Of a DNA stretch of 64,000 nucleotides, positions 23,389 through 33,617 are shown piece by piece (within the stretch, counting starts at the first letter, position 1; each line of letters opens with the position of its first letter). A program made the translations under genes and the position numbers. The DNA is from Hofstenia miamia (lineage: Eukaryota > Xenacoelomorpha > Acoela). The stretch lies in assembly GCA_004352715.1 (NCBI GenBank), contig SCFE01000096.1, positions 1,567,937 through 1,631,936 on the forward strand, read 5' to 3'. A model generated the notes under the pieces. The model did not search any database, was not told the DNA's origin, and saw only the letters and a list, made by a program, of their open reading frames with translations.

Positions 23389-23566
23389 ATTTCAAAAAAT
23401 AAAAGTCATGAGGAAATTATTCGCAATTACTGATCCGGATACCAGACCCACGCGACTGCTAGATAGTGGTATTGGGAACAAAAAAAACAAGACATGGGAT
23501 AGTATCAGTATGAAACCAGAACTAAATTTTCAATTTCAAACTGAGACTGGGAGCAATTTGAATTAA
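23389..23566 (+). CDS. Possible terminal exon, frame uncertain
   Basis: It is preceded by a strong pyrimidine-rich acceptor (TTTCTTTTTCTTGACAG). In the frame dictated by the exon at 22810 it gives about 14 residues and stops. In another frame it is open for about 58 residues (MRKLFAITDPDTRPTRLLDS and on) to a TAA. The second is more protein-like but does not match the phase. Unrecognised in either frame. Confidence 0.25.
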
Positions 23567-25159
23567 TATTTGATATTATTTTTACTTGTTAAACTAAAAT
23601 ATGTCTGTAATACTGTATCTCTATTCAATATTCTGTTGTGTTAATAATGCATAATTTTAGCACATTTAATATTAGTACAGGGCCACAAATAGATGCATCT
23701 ATATATAAATATAAGTTAAAAACGCCAAAGTAGAAAGTTCGACTAGAACATAAGCAAGAACTTTTAAATTCTTATCATAACATGTAGAGAAATGTATGAG
23801 GATTCAAAACTTAATCAAATTTAAAATGAAAAATATTATGGAAAAATCGAGTTTAAGTGTCTTTGTTACCCCAAAATATAAATTCCATATTATTTAATAT
23901 AAAATAAATTTAAAGAATTTGTGTTCAGTCTACATAAATGCTTTCACTTATAGCATGGAGTTTACAACAAAATTTGAAAGTTTGTAACACTTTTCTGTAA
24001 TATTTTGTAAATATTTGCATAAGAAAAAAGCATCTTCTCCGTTCTTTTTCAAGTGGAGACCTTGTCTTCTTAATATCACAGAGTCACTTATCCATTGACG
24101 CATATAGTCACACATGTATTTGATACAAGTATTACAGTTATTACTACCGGACATGTCAACAAGCCGAGCTTTTAACGTACTAAGCCGAGCTTCTAACGTA
24201 CCAAGCCGAACTTGAACGCGGCATTGGATACACAACGAGCCCAAAACGAGCCTTTATTAAGCCAAGCAAAATTATAGTTCTGCTTCTTAATTTGTTTATG
24301 CAGGTTTTTCTTACTTTTTCATTCAATACTCCTTTTATATTATCTTATTTTAAACTGCTTGTAAAATAATAGCAATAGCGATGTAAAAAATTTTAAAGCA
24401 AAATTTATCATGTTAAAGACACTCATGTGACTATCTCCGGAACTTGCGATCTGTGCGAAAAAGACTTATCGATTGTTCATTTTCCTTTTTTCTTCTATGA
24501 AGTTTGTGGTAAATTGTACTTATTGAGATACATTAAAGATATCAAGAATAGAGAACACTTACATTTGCTCAAATATGGCCAAAGTGAAATGTTGTGAAAT
24601 ATAATGTTAACTGATGAATTTTGCAAGTTCTCTTGTATATAGCGCTTCGATTTTTTTTGCAAAGTGCCAACAATTTGTCAAAAAATAATTTACGAGATTG
24701 CATGCAAGAAACCAAATCTCTATAGCAATGTTGTAAACTTGATTTAGATATAAGCTAGTTTGTTTCAATGTGACTGTATTGGGAAATAGTAATTTCCGCA
24801 TTTTATGCACCAATCAGTGTAACTCCCACATTTATGGTAATTGGTTAAGTGCAAAACCAGATTACGCATCATGAAACCAAATAATTTTCATGATGCCTCT
24901 TCTGAAACCAGGGTGCATGTTGATATTTGAGTTAGACTATCGAAATAATTTTCGTCCGGCATTGCCAAGATGTTCCGAATTTGACCTAATACTGCAATTC
25001 CTATTTCTGTATATCATTCAGCCTGGTTACGAGTCAACTTGTCCGACAGTCAAGTAAAAAATTCGACGGCTGGAGTTGCTCGGCACTCTTATACAAATCG
25101 GGTCGCGGGTAATTCATAATTGTTAGGGAGGAAGAACACTAACAGATTTAAGGAACAAT
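23567..25159. other. Non-coding region
   Basis: AT-rich, with no gene I can support. The minus open frame at 23948-24244 partly reflects the 21-bp tandem repeat at 24165-24226 and has no motif of its own. Confidence 0.45.
24165..24226. repeat. 21-bp tandem repeat, about three units
   Basis: Units 'aagccgagcttttaacgtac', 'aagccgagcttctaacgtac' and a diverged 'aagccgaacttgaacgcgg' lie head to tail. The length is a multiple of three and it is open on the minus strand, giving a repeated RLGTLEAR/RLSTLKAR-like peptide. Confidence 0.7.
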
Positions 25160-25855
25160 TTAAGATGTCAAACATTTCAATGGAAATTTCCATTTGAGAA
25201 AGGTCATTTTGATTTTGAAGACAGGCACAGTTAATGTTGCATCATCTGCATATTTAAAAATATTGTTGCAAGGGTAAATGGTCTGTAAGTCATCAACAAA
25301 AAGGGAGAATATGATGGGACCTAACACTGTCCCTTGAGGTATGCCGCGATTAACTTCTGCATAAGGGGTGCAATCATTGCTGGTAATAACACAGAGTTGT
25401 CTTTTATTAAAAAAGTCAACGAGCCAGTTATAGACAAAATGAGGGAGATCAAGCCTGTGAATCTTGTCGAAAAGGAGACGGTGATTAACTAATCTAAAAG
25501 CCTTATGAAAGTCAATTTGGAAGGTTCGCACAAACTGACAATCAGTTTTGTCAAAATTTTTCATAATTTCATACTGTATTCTGAGCAAGGCAGTTTAAGT
25601 AGAGCTGTTCTTTCTGAAAGCAAATTGATTTCGATTTATTTTTCTTTCACATGAAATGCCAATAAAACGTCTCACGATCAATCTCTCAAAAATGCGAGCA
25701 ATCACCGGGATGATGGAGATTGGGCGAAAATCAGAAACTTTCTTTGAGTCTTGAACTTTTGGCAGTGGTTTAACATCGGCATATTTGAGAAACAGAGACA
25801 CCTCTCCTTCTTCAGGGAGGCATTCAGAATATCAGTAATAATAGGACTAAGTTCG
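25160..25855 (-). pseudogene. CR1-like LINE reverse transcriptase, frameshifted
   Basis: Two minus frames together give a nearly complete palm: SLFLKYADVKPLPKV, SDFRPISIIPVIARIFERLI, INRNQFAFRKNSST, then after a shift near 25592 FQIDFHKAFRLVNHRLLFDK, VNRGIPQGTVLGPIIFSLFV and IFKYADDATL with an intact YADD. It is better preserved than the copy at 19.5-22.3 kb and appears to be a different subfamily. The 5' part and the 3' tail are missing. Its upstream end is cut at about 25855 by Gypsy sequence. Confidence 0.88.
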
Positions 25856-25859
25856 TTCT

Positions 25860-27345
25860 TTCTGTTGATATTAGTTCTACTGCATTAGGTGCTGTGATAT
25901 CTCAAAATGATCGACCAATTTCATTTATCAGTAGAATATTAAATTCTGCTGAAAGAAATTATTCTGCAACACAGAGAATACTTAGCTTTAGTTTGGGAAA
26001 TAAAATTCTTTGGACATTATCTATATGGAGTAGAATTTATTACACAAAGTGACCATAAACCACTACTTGGAATATATAAGAAGAAATTTTCCTTAAGTTC
26101 AAGACATGTTCATTATGCAGAAGTTTCATCTGAGTTAAATTTTACACTAAAGTATGTTCCCAGTAATGAAAATATTGTTGCTGATTTCTTAAGTCGACAA
26201 GATCAAAGTTCAAATTTGAAAGAAAATTAACCAAAGTTATTGTGATCAGCAAAATGATTTGGAAATTAAAGAAGTTTTACGATTAAGTAAAGGTATTTCT
26301 GGACCTTCTTTTCCTAGAAGATTAGTATCTACGTATATCTACAAGATTTTAGTGTTAATGAAAATTGCATTCTCTTATATCATAATAAAGTAAAGAAATA
26401 GAAGACGAAAAAAAATTGAATACCTAATTCAAGATTATCATAATGATGGTCATTTTTCTCAATATAAAGTTCGTGAAGCACTCTTATTGAAATTTTGGTT
26501 TCCAAAAATGCGAAAACGTATTTATGATATTTGTTCTGTTTACAAATGAAAAACTATAGTAAATTAGAAAGAACAAAAAATTCACTATCTACAAATGACT
26601 TGGAACCACTTGAATTTGTTTTATTGATTTAGCAGGACCTTTACCTTTAGATTCTACTAAAAAATACGTGCTAACTATGATTGATCATTGTACGAGGTGG
26701 TTGGAAACTGCTGCTTTACAAAATATTTAAATATTTGTGCTTCACGCTTCAAAAGTAACAAAGGCCTTTTTAAATAATTGGTTATTTCAGTATAGTCCTT
26801 CTAAGATTGTTCATTCAGAACAAGGGAGACAATTTGATCACATATTTTTCAGAATATGCTTAGAAGTATTGATTCTAAAAAAGTCGTACAACAATATACC
26901 ATCCTGAAGGTAATGCAATTTTATAAAGAGTACATGGTAATCTTGCAGATAGAATTAGGTGTGCTTCAGGTGGATGGTTGTCTAGTTTAAAGAAATATAC
27001 ATATCAAATATATCGTACGTATCACATTGCATTTGGTGGTTTCCCTATGGAATCATTAGTAGGAGGTTACGGCTTACCAATTTTAGATTGGCCTACTACT
27101 ATATGTAATGAAATGATATAGAGAATATAAATATGAAGAGTATCTTTGTTGGTGATACAGTGTATATTCGCAATTTTAACGTTCGCAATAAATTTCCTCC
27201 AAGATTTGATAAAAAAGTCATGACTTATTCTTCACCTAATGTGATCATACTAAACTCTGGTAAATCAATAAATATTAAGCATGTCAAAAAGAAAAATCTG
27301 AGAATGGAGGAATGTGAGATAATATTTGATTTAAAGGATATGTAA
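25860..27345 (+). mobile_element. Ty3/Gypsy remnant: RNase H, integrase, post-integrase region
   Basis: The order on the plus strand is RNase H-like (VDISSTALGAVISQNDRPIS, REYLALVWEIKFFGHYLYG, KYVPSNENIVADFLSRQ), integrase zinc region (YHNDGHFSQYKVREALL), the core with DLAGPLPLDSTKKYVLTMID, then SKIVHSEQGRQFD (the usual HSDQG with Asp changed to Glu), and a C-terminal GPY/F-like module (27133-27345) including VGDTVYIRNFN and PPRFDKK. Frames shift repeatedly. No gag, protease, RT or LTR is attached, so this is a fragment. It starts within a few bases of the minus-strand LINE. Confidence 0.8.
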
Positions 27346-27997
27346 ACTATTGTAGATTTACCGGTGTATTATAACATAAACTTTAATAAAGTTTAACATT
27401 TATTTCACCGTGATCAAATATAACACTTACAAAAGTTGGTAGCTTTCAAATAATCTAAATAAGCAAGAAGTAACACATTGAAAAGTAGCTTACTCAGGAC
27501 AAGTTAAACTTATTGTGTTTGGTTTAGATTATGCTAGTATTTTGTTGACAAACAGCGAAAATTTTAACATAACTATAACTTTTATATGAAGTATAAAATG
27601 ATCATAAACGTCAATTAGTATGAAAGGTCAAGTTGCTTTGTAAGGATTATATAATTTACAAAGGAAATGTATTGTCAGAAATTAGACTCAATTTAGGTCA
27701 CTAGTTTATATTTAAGCGACGAGCAATTTCGGGCATTGTGGAGTACGCTTCGAGTGGGCACGGACACAACACTTTAACCCCCACATGGATGACCACTTAA
27801 ATCCAATAGCTAAGATAAAGACTCAGCATTTCAGCATATTTTTCAATAGAATGCTTCTGTGTTAGCTGCACAAATTCATCGATACGACCTTTTTGAATTT
27901 ACATGGAAATATATCCCTGTAATTCAATGTAAGCTTAGAATCAATAGTAAATTGTGAAAATATAAGGTTGTTGTCCATGTTAATGAAATTCCATATA
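27346..27997. other. Non-coding region
   Basis: Sequence right of the Gypsy remnant. It could include part of a degraded 3' LTR, but no second LTR is available for comparison. Confidence 0.4.
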
Positions 27998-28472
27998 CAG
28001 GGTGTAACAAAAGTAACCAGACGCTTCATTTTACGAGAAATCTAACTATTCATAAAATTAAAAAACGAATAATTTATAGTAGAATGCACAGTGTAGTGAA
28101 TCTAAATCAACTTACTGAGGTTATAATGTCCAAAACGACGAATCATAAAAGAAGAAAGTGTTCATAGCAAATGTTTCAGATTATGACCATCATGTTCAAT
28201 GCATTTGTTAATCCGGTCACGAACAGACCGGCACAGCTTGTTCACCAAATCTAATGGTATGGCATGAATTTCTTCAGATCGTCCATAGTGCGCATAGTGC
28301 GTGGGTTTCTGCCATAAACTTTGTTCTTTAGTAAGTCTCATAGAAAAAAGTCGGTTACGGTCCGGAGACCACTCTCGCACAAAAAGCGAATAATGGGGCT
28401 GAGCTTCATCTTGCTGAACTACAGTTTTTTGCTATCATTTTGGAAGCGTCTGGTTACTTTTGTTACACCCTG
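27998..28472 (-). mobile_element. Internally deleted mariner/Tc1-type element, perfect 30-bp TIRs
   Basis: Both ends carry CAGGGTGTAACAAAAGTAAC continuing to ..CAGACGCTTC, a perfect 30-base inverted repeat (27998-28027 and 28443-28472). A TA dinucleotide lies on each side, the target used by this superfamily. The interior minus frame (28162-28380) ends EEIHAIPLDLVNKLCRSVRD then HDGHNL, the C-terminal tail of DDE_3 (mariner-like) transposases. The catalytic core has been deleted. Perfect TIRs point to recent activity by a related full-length element. Confidence 0.9.
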
Positions 28473-28496
28473 TATATATATATATATATATATATA
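28473..28496. repeat. (TA)n microsatellite beside the TIR element
   Basis: A (TA)12-like tract begins directly at the right TIR. The same tract recurs at 29670-29690 and 30440-30462 through the duplicated assembly segments. Confidence 0.9.
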
Positions 28497-28654
28497 CAAA
28501 ATAAATTTTGTGATTCAGTTATACATAAACAAAGAGGTAAATGTGATATTAAACTAAAGCTAAGTTTATCGCCGATGGTTCTCCGTTGGCTGTCAACCAA
28601 TAAATTTTCCCGCTGCTCGGAGCACGTCCGAGTTGAGGTAGCGTCCATTAAACG

Positions 28655-29530
28655 GACTCAAATTCTTCGGTAATAACATCTTGCGATTCGAGTATATACC
28701 TTCTCAATTCGGTCAAATTTTGAGGATTTTTCTTTCCAACGTTGTCTTTTAGTATCTGCCAGACGTTCTCGATAGGAGACAAATCGGGCGAATTCGGTGG
28801 CCACTACATTATCTGAAAATTTTTGTCCGAAAAATGCCTTTGTTTGTCGTTGACGTATGAGGAGTTGCCACGTCCTGTTGCAGGATCCAGCCAGTTGGAT
28901 ATAAACAATCGGCATATCTAAGGAATTGTTCTAAAATTTCGCAATACTTTTGGTTGTTAATGGACCCTGGGCCGTCGATAATACACATATAGAAACCACC
29001 ATAAGATAATGCTCCCCACACCATAAGTTTTTTGCATCGTTTTGAGTACCAACCTTTCATGGTATTCCGGTAAAGCTGGAACAAGGACTCGTCCGAGAGA
29101 AAACATCTTGAAAATGGTATGCGATCGATTAATTACAAAATGTTAGTCTTTGTTGTTCTTTTAACGACAAAATCGCGGGAACTTTTGTGGGCAAGTTCTT
29201 CACCACTCCGGAAATACAGAGGTTTCTCTGGATGGTGCTCGTGCTATCAGTCTTGCCTGTTTTTGCGCTAAGCCGATGAGTGATTTTTTTCGCCGATAGA
29301 GTTGGTTGTTTCAGCGCTATACCTGTCAAAACCATTCGATCTTCACCGCCTAATTTCCTCGGTCTGCCACCTCCAAGTTGTCTAGCGAGAGACCCTCCTG
29401 ATGAAATCACGGAAAAATTCCTGTAGAATGTGCTTCTGGCCATTCCCAACAATTCCATTAGCGTTTCGCTATCTGTAATGCGAGACTTGAAAACAATTTT
29501 AAGTCGGTTGCGTTTTGCTTGAAAATTCAT
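28655..29530 (-). pseudogene. Tc1-like transposase, frameshifted
   Basis: The N-terminal frame (29129-29530) has a helix-turn-helix head: SETLMELLGMARSTFYRNF, the linker GGGRPRKLGGEDR, and a second helix-turn-helix with LSAKKITHRLS. After a shift come SDES (first Asp), LMVWGALSYGGFY, WILQQDVATPHTS (second Asp) and, in another frame, WPPNSPDLSPIENVWQILKD (the Glu of the DDE triad). The enzyme would excise and insert the element at TA sites. All three acidic residues survive, but at least three frame shifts inactivate it. The element's own TIRs were not resolved. Confidence 0.88.
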
Positions 29531-29668
29531 TTTGACGATGCACTATGACATTTCTGATCTAAATTGTCAGGCAGGTTGATTGCATTTCGAACGTGAAAGT
29601 TAGACAGGTGTCACGGCCGGTATGTCTGCTGCATTTCTTGTTTTGACGGCATTTTCCTACGATGAAAA

Positions 29669-30529
29669 NATATATATATATATATATATACAAAATAAAT
29701 TTTGTGATTCAGTTATACATAAACAAAGAGGTAAATGTGATATTAAACTAAAGCTAAGTTTATCGCCGATGGTTCTCCGTTGGCTGTCAACCAATAAATT
29801 TTCCCGCTGCTCGGAGCACGTCCGAGTTGAGGTAGCGTCCATTAAACGGACTCAAATTCTTCGGTAATAACATCTTGCGATTCGAATATATACCTTCTCA
29901 ATTCGGTCAAATTTTGAGGATTTTTCTTTCCAACGTTGTCTTTTAGTATCTGCCAGACGTTCTCGATNTGTAACAAAAGTAACCAGACGCTTCATTTTAC
30001 GAGAAATCTAACTATTCATAAAATTAAAAAACGAATAATTTATAGTAGAATGTACAGTGTAGTGAATCTAAATCAACTTACTGAGGTTATAATGTCCAAA
30101 ACGACGAATCATAAAAGAAGAAAGTGTTCATAGCAAATGTTTCAGATTATGACCATCATGTTCAATGCATTTGTTAATCCGGTCACGAACAGACCGGCAC
30201 AGCTTGTTCACCAAATCTAATGGTATGGCATGAATTTCTTCAGATCGTCCATAGTGCGCATAGTGCGTGGGTTTCTGCCATAAACTTTGTTCTTTAGTAA
30301 GTCTCATAGAAAAAAGTCGGTTACGGTCCGGAGACCACTCTCGCACAAAAAGCGAATAATGGGGCTGAGCTTCATCTTGCTGAACTACAGTTTTTTGCTA
30401 TCATTTTGGAAGCGTCTGGTTACTTTTGTTACACCCTGTATATATATATATATATATATATACAAAATAAATTTTGTGATTCAGTTATACATAAANTCTT
30501 GTTTTGACGGCATTTTCCTACGATGAAAA
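29669..30529. other. Redundant assembly patch repeating 28003-28773 and 29636-29668
   Basis: Single Ns stand at 29669, 29968 and 30496. 29670-29967 repeats 28476-28773 (one visible substitution, cgagtata/cgaatata). 29969-30495 repeats 28003-28529 (one visible substitution, tgcacag/tgtacag). 30497-30529 repeats 29636-29668. Removing this block restores a continuous path from 29668 to 30530. Annotating its transposase pieces as extra genes would be double counting. Confidence 0.85.
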
Positions 30530-30619
30530 CGTTTCGCGTAAAACAGACATCTATAACGGGCACCATTTTGCCCAAAAGTCTCATTAGTTTTGACCTGAGC
30601 TATATATATATACTTATTT

Positions 30620-30700
30620 CTACCGCTTTGTACTATGTAAAATACAAAAAGGCGTACATAGCGGTAGTGCTACCAAAATTTCCATAGTACATAGCGGTAG
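30620..30700. repeat. Inverted repeat with TACCGC/GCGGTA motif
   Basis: 'ctaccgctttgtactatg' at 30620-30637 and 'catagtacatagcggtag' at 30683-30700 are inverted copies with one mismatch in 18. A third 'gtacatagcggtag' lies at 30654-30667. A fourth copy, 'catagcggtag', lies at about 32796-32806 on the far side of the recombinase remnant. Confidence 0.75.
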
Positions 30701-31915
30701 TTGCTCTAACTTTTTGTTTGTGAAGAATAATGCCCTAATATTTTGACATTTTCTTTTTTATGCAATATAATTACAATTGAAAGGGTGCTACATGCTTAAA
30801 TCGTATTTCGTTGAACAAAATTTTATATTTATAATTACCAAACATATATACTTACGCTTTTGTACATGTTTTAGTAAAATTATGGACACATCGTAGTCTG
30901 ATGATGAATTACTTAGCCAAATTTGTGTGGAAGCCGAAAATCAATATCTTAGATGTATATTTGATATAGAATTATCGCTATTACTCAAATATTTTAGAAA
31001 CTCACTTCAATATTGCTTCAAAGAACGAGCATTTAGAATCAAGAAGTATTAACAATAATTCATCCGAGAACATTGAACAAAATGGTATTTTTACATTGTA
31101 TTTCTGTAGTTGTTCAAATATTTTAGAAATTTCAACCGATAATTCTTTACATAAAGGAGGAAATTAGGAAAAAAATGTTAAGAAAGCATTGGTGGACAGA
31201 ATCAGGTGAATTAATCTGCTAAAAAAGAAAAGAAAAATTTTGAAGGTCGAAAGCAAACTAAATTCAAAAATCAGTTTAACCAAACGAAAAAGAGTTCAAA
31301 AAAATTGCCAAAGCAAGTCTATTCAACACAACATTAGTAATGAATTAGTCAAAAAACAGTGAAACAAATGTGACATCATCTTTCAAAGATTCATCCGGGA
31401 CTACCGACTGATGTTTCAACTAAAAGACTATTACCGCTCTGTTTCTCTAAGAAAATGTTTTTTTTTCCTAACTGCAAACGGTTACTTAGTAATTATAGAA
31501 GACACATTAAAATAAATCAGTGCAATGTTCAAGAATTTAAGACTTTTAAAAATACTTTTACGTTAGTTTGCTGCCACGATGGTTCACAAAATAGGTTGAA
31601 GAGAAACCCAGTGTTATAAAAAATGTCCTTGATAATTTTAGAAAATTTCTGAATGACAAACTGGAAACTAGAGGCGCTGCAAAATATTCAGTCAATTACA
31701 GTATTGACAAATGCTTAGAAAAATTTTTTGCAATTGTGTTAGAAGAAACCCATTTTTTAGGAAAACCCACAAACTTGATATCAATTGTTACAGAATATCA
31801 GCAATTGAACAGGCTGCAAAATTCCACAATAATTTTGCATTTATCAAAACTTATAAGACTGTTGAAGTTTATTAAGTGACACTGTAAAAGCATTCATTTT
31901 GATTATGAGAGAGGT

Positions 31916-32395
31916 TTGGTCAGTACAAAAAAAGTTATTTCTGATTTTGCAAGAAATGCTAATAGAGACAAAGTCAAAAACAAAGCACGAAAATTTAGGC
32001 TTGTACCAACTCTAAGCACTATGCAACAAGTTAAAGAAAAGATCACTGAAACTTTAAATAAGAAAGTTAATTATGAAATCAATCTCAAGTATAAGGATTT
32101 ACGTGCAATGATATTCTTTCACATTCAATCCAAATTAAACTGTAGACCAGCCCACTCTTATGCCTGACATGAACTGAATTTAAAAAATTAGAAAGAAAAG
32201 AAGTTATCACAAAAAGTGAACACAAAACAGGATATAAATATCCTACAAAAATTAAGCTGACTCCAGATCAAATTGAATATTTAAAACATCTAAAGAGTTC
32301 ATTAACAGAAACATATGGCAACAAAATAAGTCTGATTTTCGGAAACAAAAATGGAAATCAATGCACAACTTTACCTACCGAAATCTGAGTAATGA
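31916..32395 (+). pseudogene. Tyrosine recombinase catalytic region, broken
   Basis: The best-preserved part of the element. The first frame (to the TGA at 32165-32167) ends in IQSKLNCRP, the Arg-containing helix. The next frame continues with EFKKLERKEVITKSEHKTG and KYPTKIKLTPDQIEY to a stop at 32386-32388. The first catalytic Arg is retained. A one-base shift at about 32150 and a TGA at the expected LTW tryptophan show inactivation. Confidence 0.5.
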
Positions 32396-32850
32396 TAAAA
32401 CGGTTTTTCCTCAACTAAATAATTTTTTTTCAATGCAACAAGTGTTCGGAGATTTTTTGAAAAGCAAATTTTAGGCAATTCTAAGATTTCTGAAAAACTT
32501 CAAAATGTCCACTTGCAGCAGACTGGACATACTAGAACTTATATGAAAATTTCACAGAAAATAAAAGAAACTTGAAAAGCGCATCACAAATTGTCACAAG
32601 ATCTAAGAGGCGAAAACAACGGGAAGACTAATTAATTTTTAGATAAAAACATTTGTTTCAAAAATTGTTGTGTTCTGTAAATGTGAAATATAATCTTCGT
32701 TAAAATTTTTATTCTACACCAAAAGATTGTTGTACATTGAGGTATAGCAATAAATATCAATTTGACAAAAAGGTAGAAACACGTAGAATTGAACATAGCG
32801 GTAGGTATAAAATGTTTTTTATACAAAATGGTAAAAATAAAATTATATAT

Positions 32851-33617
32851 ATATATATTAGTTCAGAGTTCTATACAATCAGCAATTATTGTAAAGCTAT
32901 TCTCATTAATATAATAAATATGGAAATTGATAATGTCAACCTTTTTCCCTTTCCCCATCTTTAAACTTTGACTGCTTTGTCAAATGCCGCTTTTGTTTGA
33001 CATTCTAAAGCTATTGATAGTTGATGTTTTGACAAACCACATTTGAAAACAATATTGCACATTAAAATATTTGTTTATTTCAAACGCATAAAATTTGAAT
33101 GAACATTGTTAGTAACATCATAATGAAGCAATCGGAATTTTACATTTGAATTATTATACGAATGCATTCTGCTAGCATTCGTACTATAGTGTTGCTGACA
33201 ATTATGAGAAAAATTGAATTTTAGTTCTTCATTGTAACGACTGTATATTAACTTTTAGGTTCATCGCATAACGTTTTCGAATTCATAGGTTGGAAGAATC
33301 GAAAACATTTGAAAGTTAGCCGACATGCATATTCGCTAACTTAGCTGAAATGAATACACATATTTCAAAAATTTATTTTCTACATATACATACATTCATG
33401 AAGGTGTTTACAGAACTAAATATACATAGAAAGGATTCTCCGTTTTAAAGTTGCCTCGAATACACTAATAGTTAAGCTAAGAGTTTTAGTAGAAATTGAT
33501 ATATAGGATTATTGGTAATTTCAAGAATTATTGAATCTGTTTTAAGATTTCAATCTATATGGTTGAATGAAAAGCTCTTTTGCAGCTGCAGATGTTTATT
33601 AATGAAATATACCGTAT
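32851..33617. other. Non-coding region
   Basis: AT-rich, no supported feature. Confidence 0.5.

Larger units (their letters stand above)
30611..32850 (+). mobile_element. Tyrosine-recombinase (Crypton-like) element remnant
   Basis: A possible start, MDTS-stop-SDDELLSQICVE, lies at 30882. A Cys/His-containing segment (NCKRLLSNYRRHIKINQ) follows at about 31450-31520. Then comes a recombinase catalytic region: NCRP before 32155, LTxTEFKKLERKEV (TGA in place of the expected Trp), SEHKTG and KIKLTPDQIEYLKHL (32168-32290), and finally QQTGHTRTYMKIS (about 32516-32555), a GH...Y box. This order (Arg box, HKTG-type beta region, H-x2-R/GH then Tyr) is that of tyrosine recombinases such as those of Cryptons. 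It is broken by stops and shifts. The ends carry AT-rich sequence with matching TACCGC motifs that may be imperfect inverted repeats. DIRS/Ngaro origin cannot be excluded. Confidence 0.5.

Noticed and set aside
28162-28380. Second transposase gene at 30128-30346
   Set aside because: Exact repeat of this frame through the false assembly duplication; counted once.
28321-28673. Plus-strand frames containing IYIYIY
   Set aside because: Translation of a TA microsatellite and the antisense of transposase remnants.
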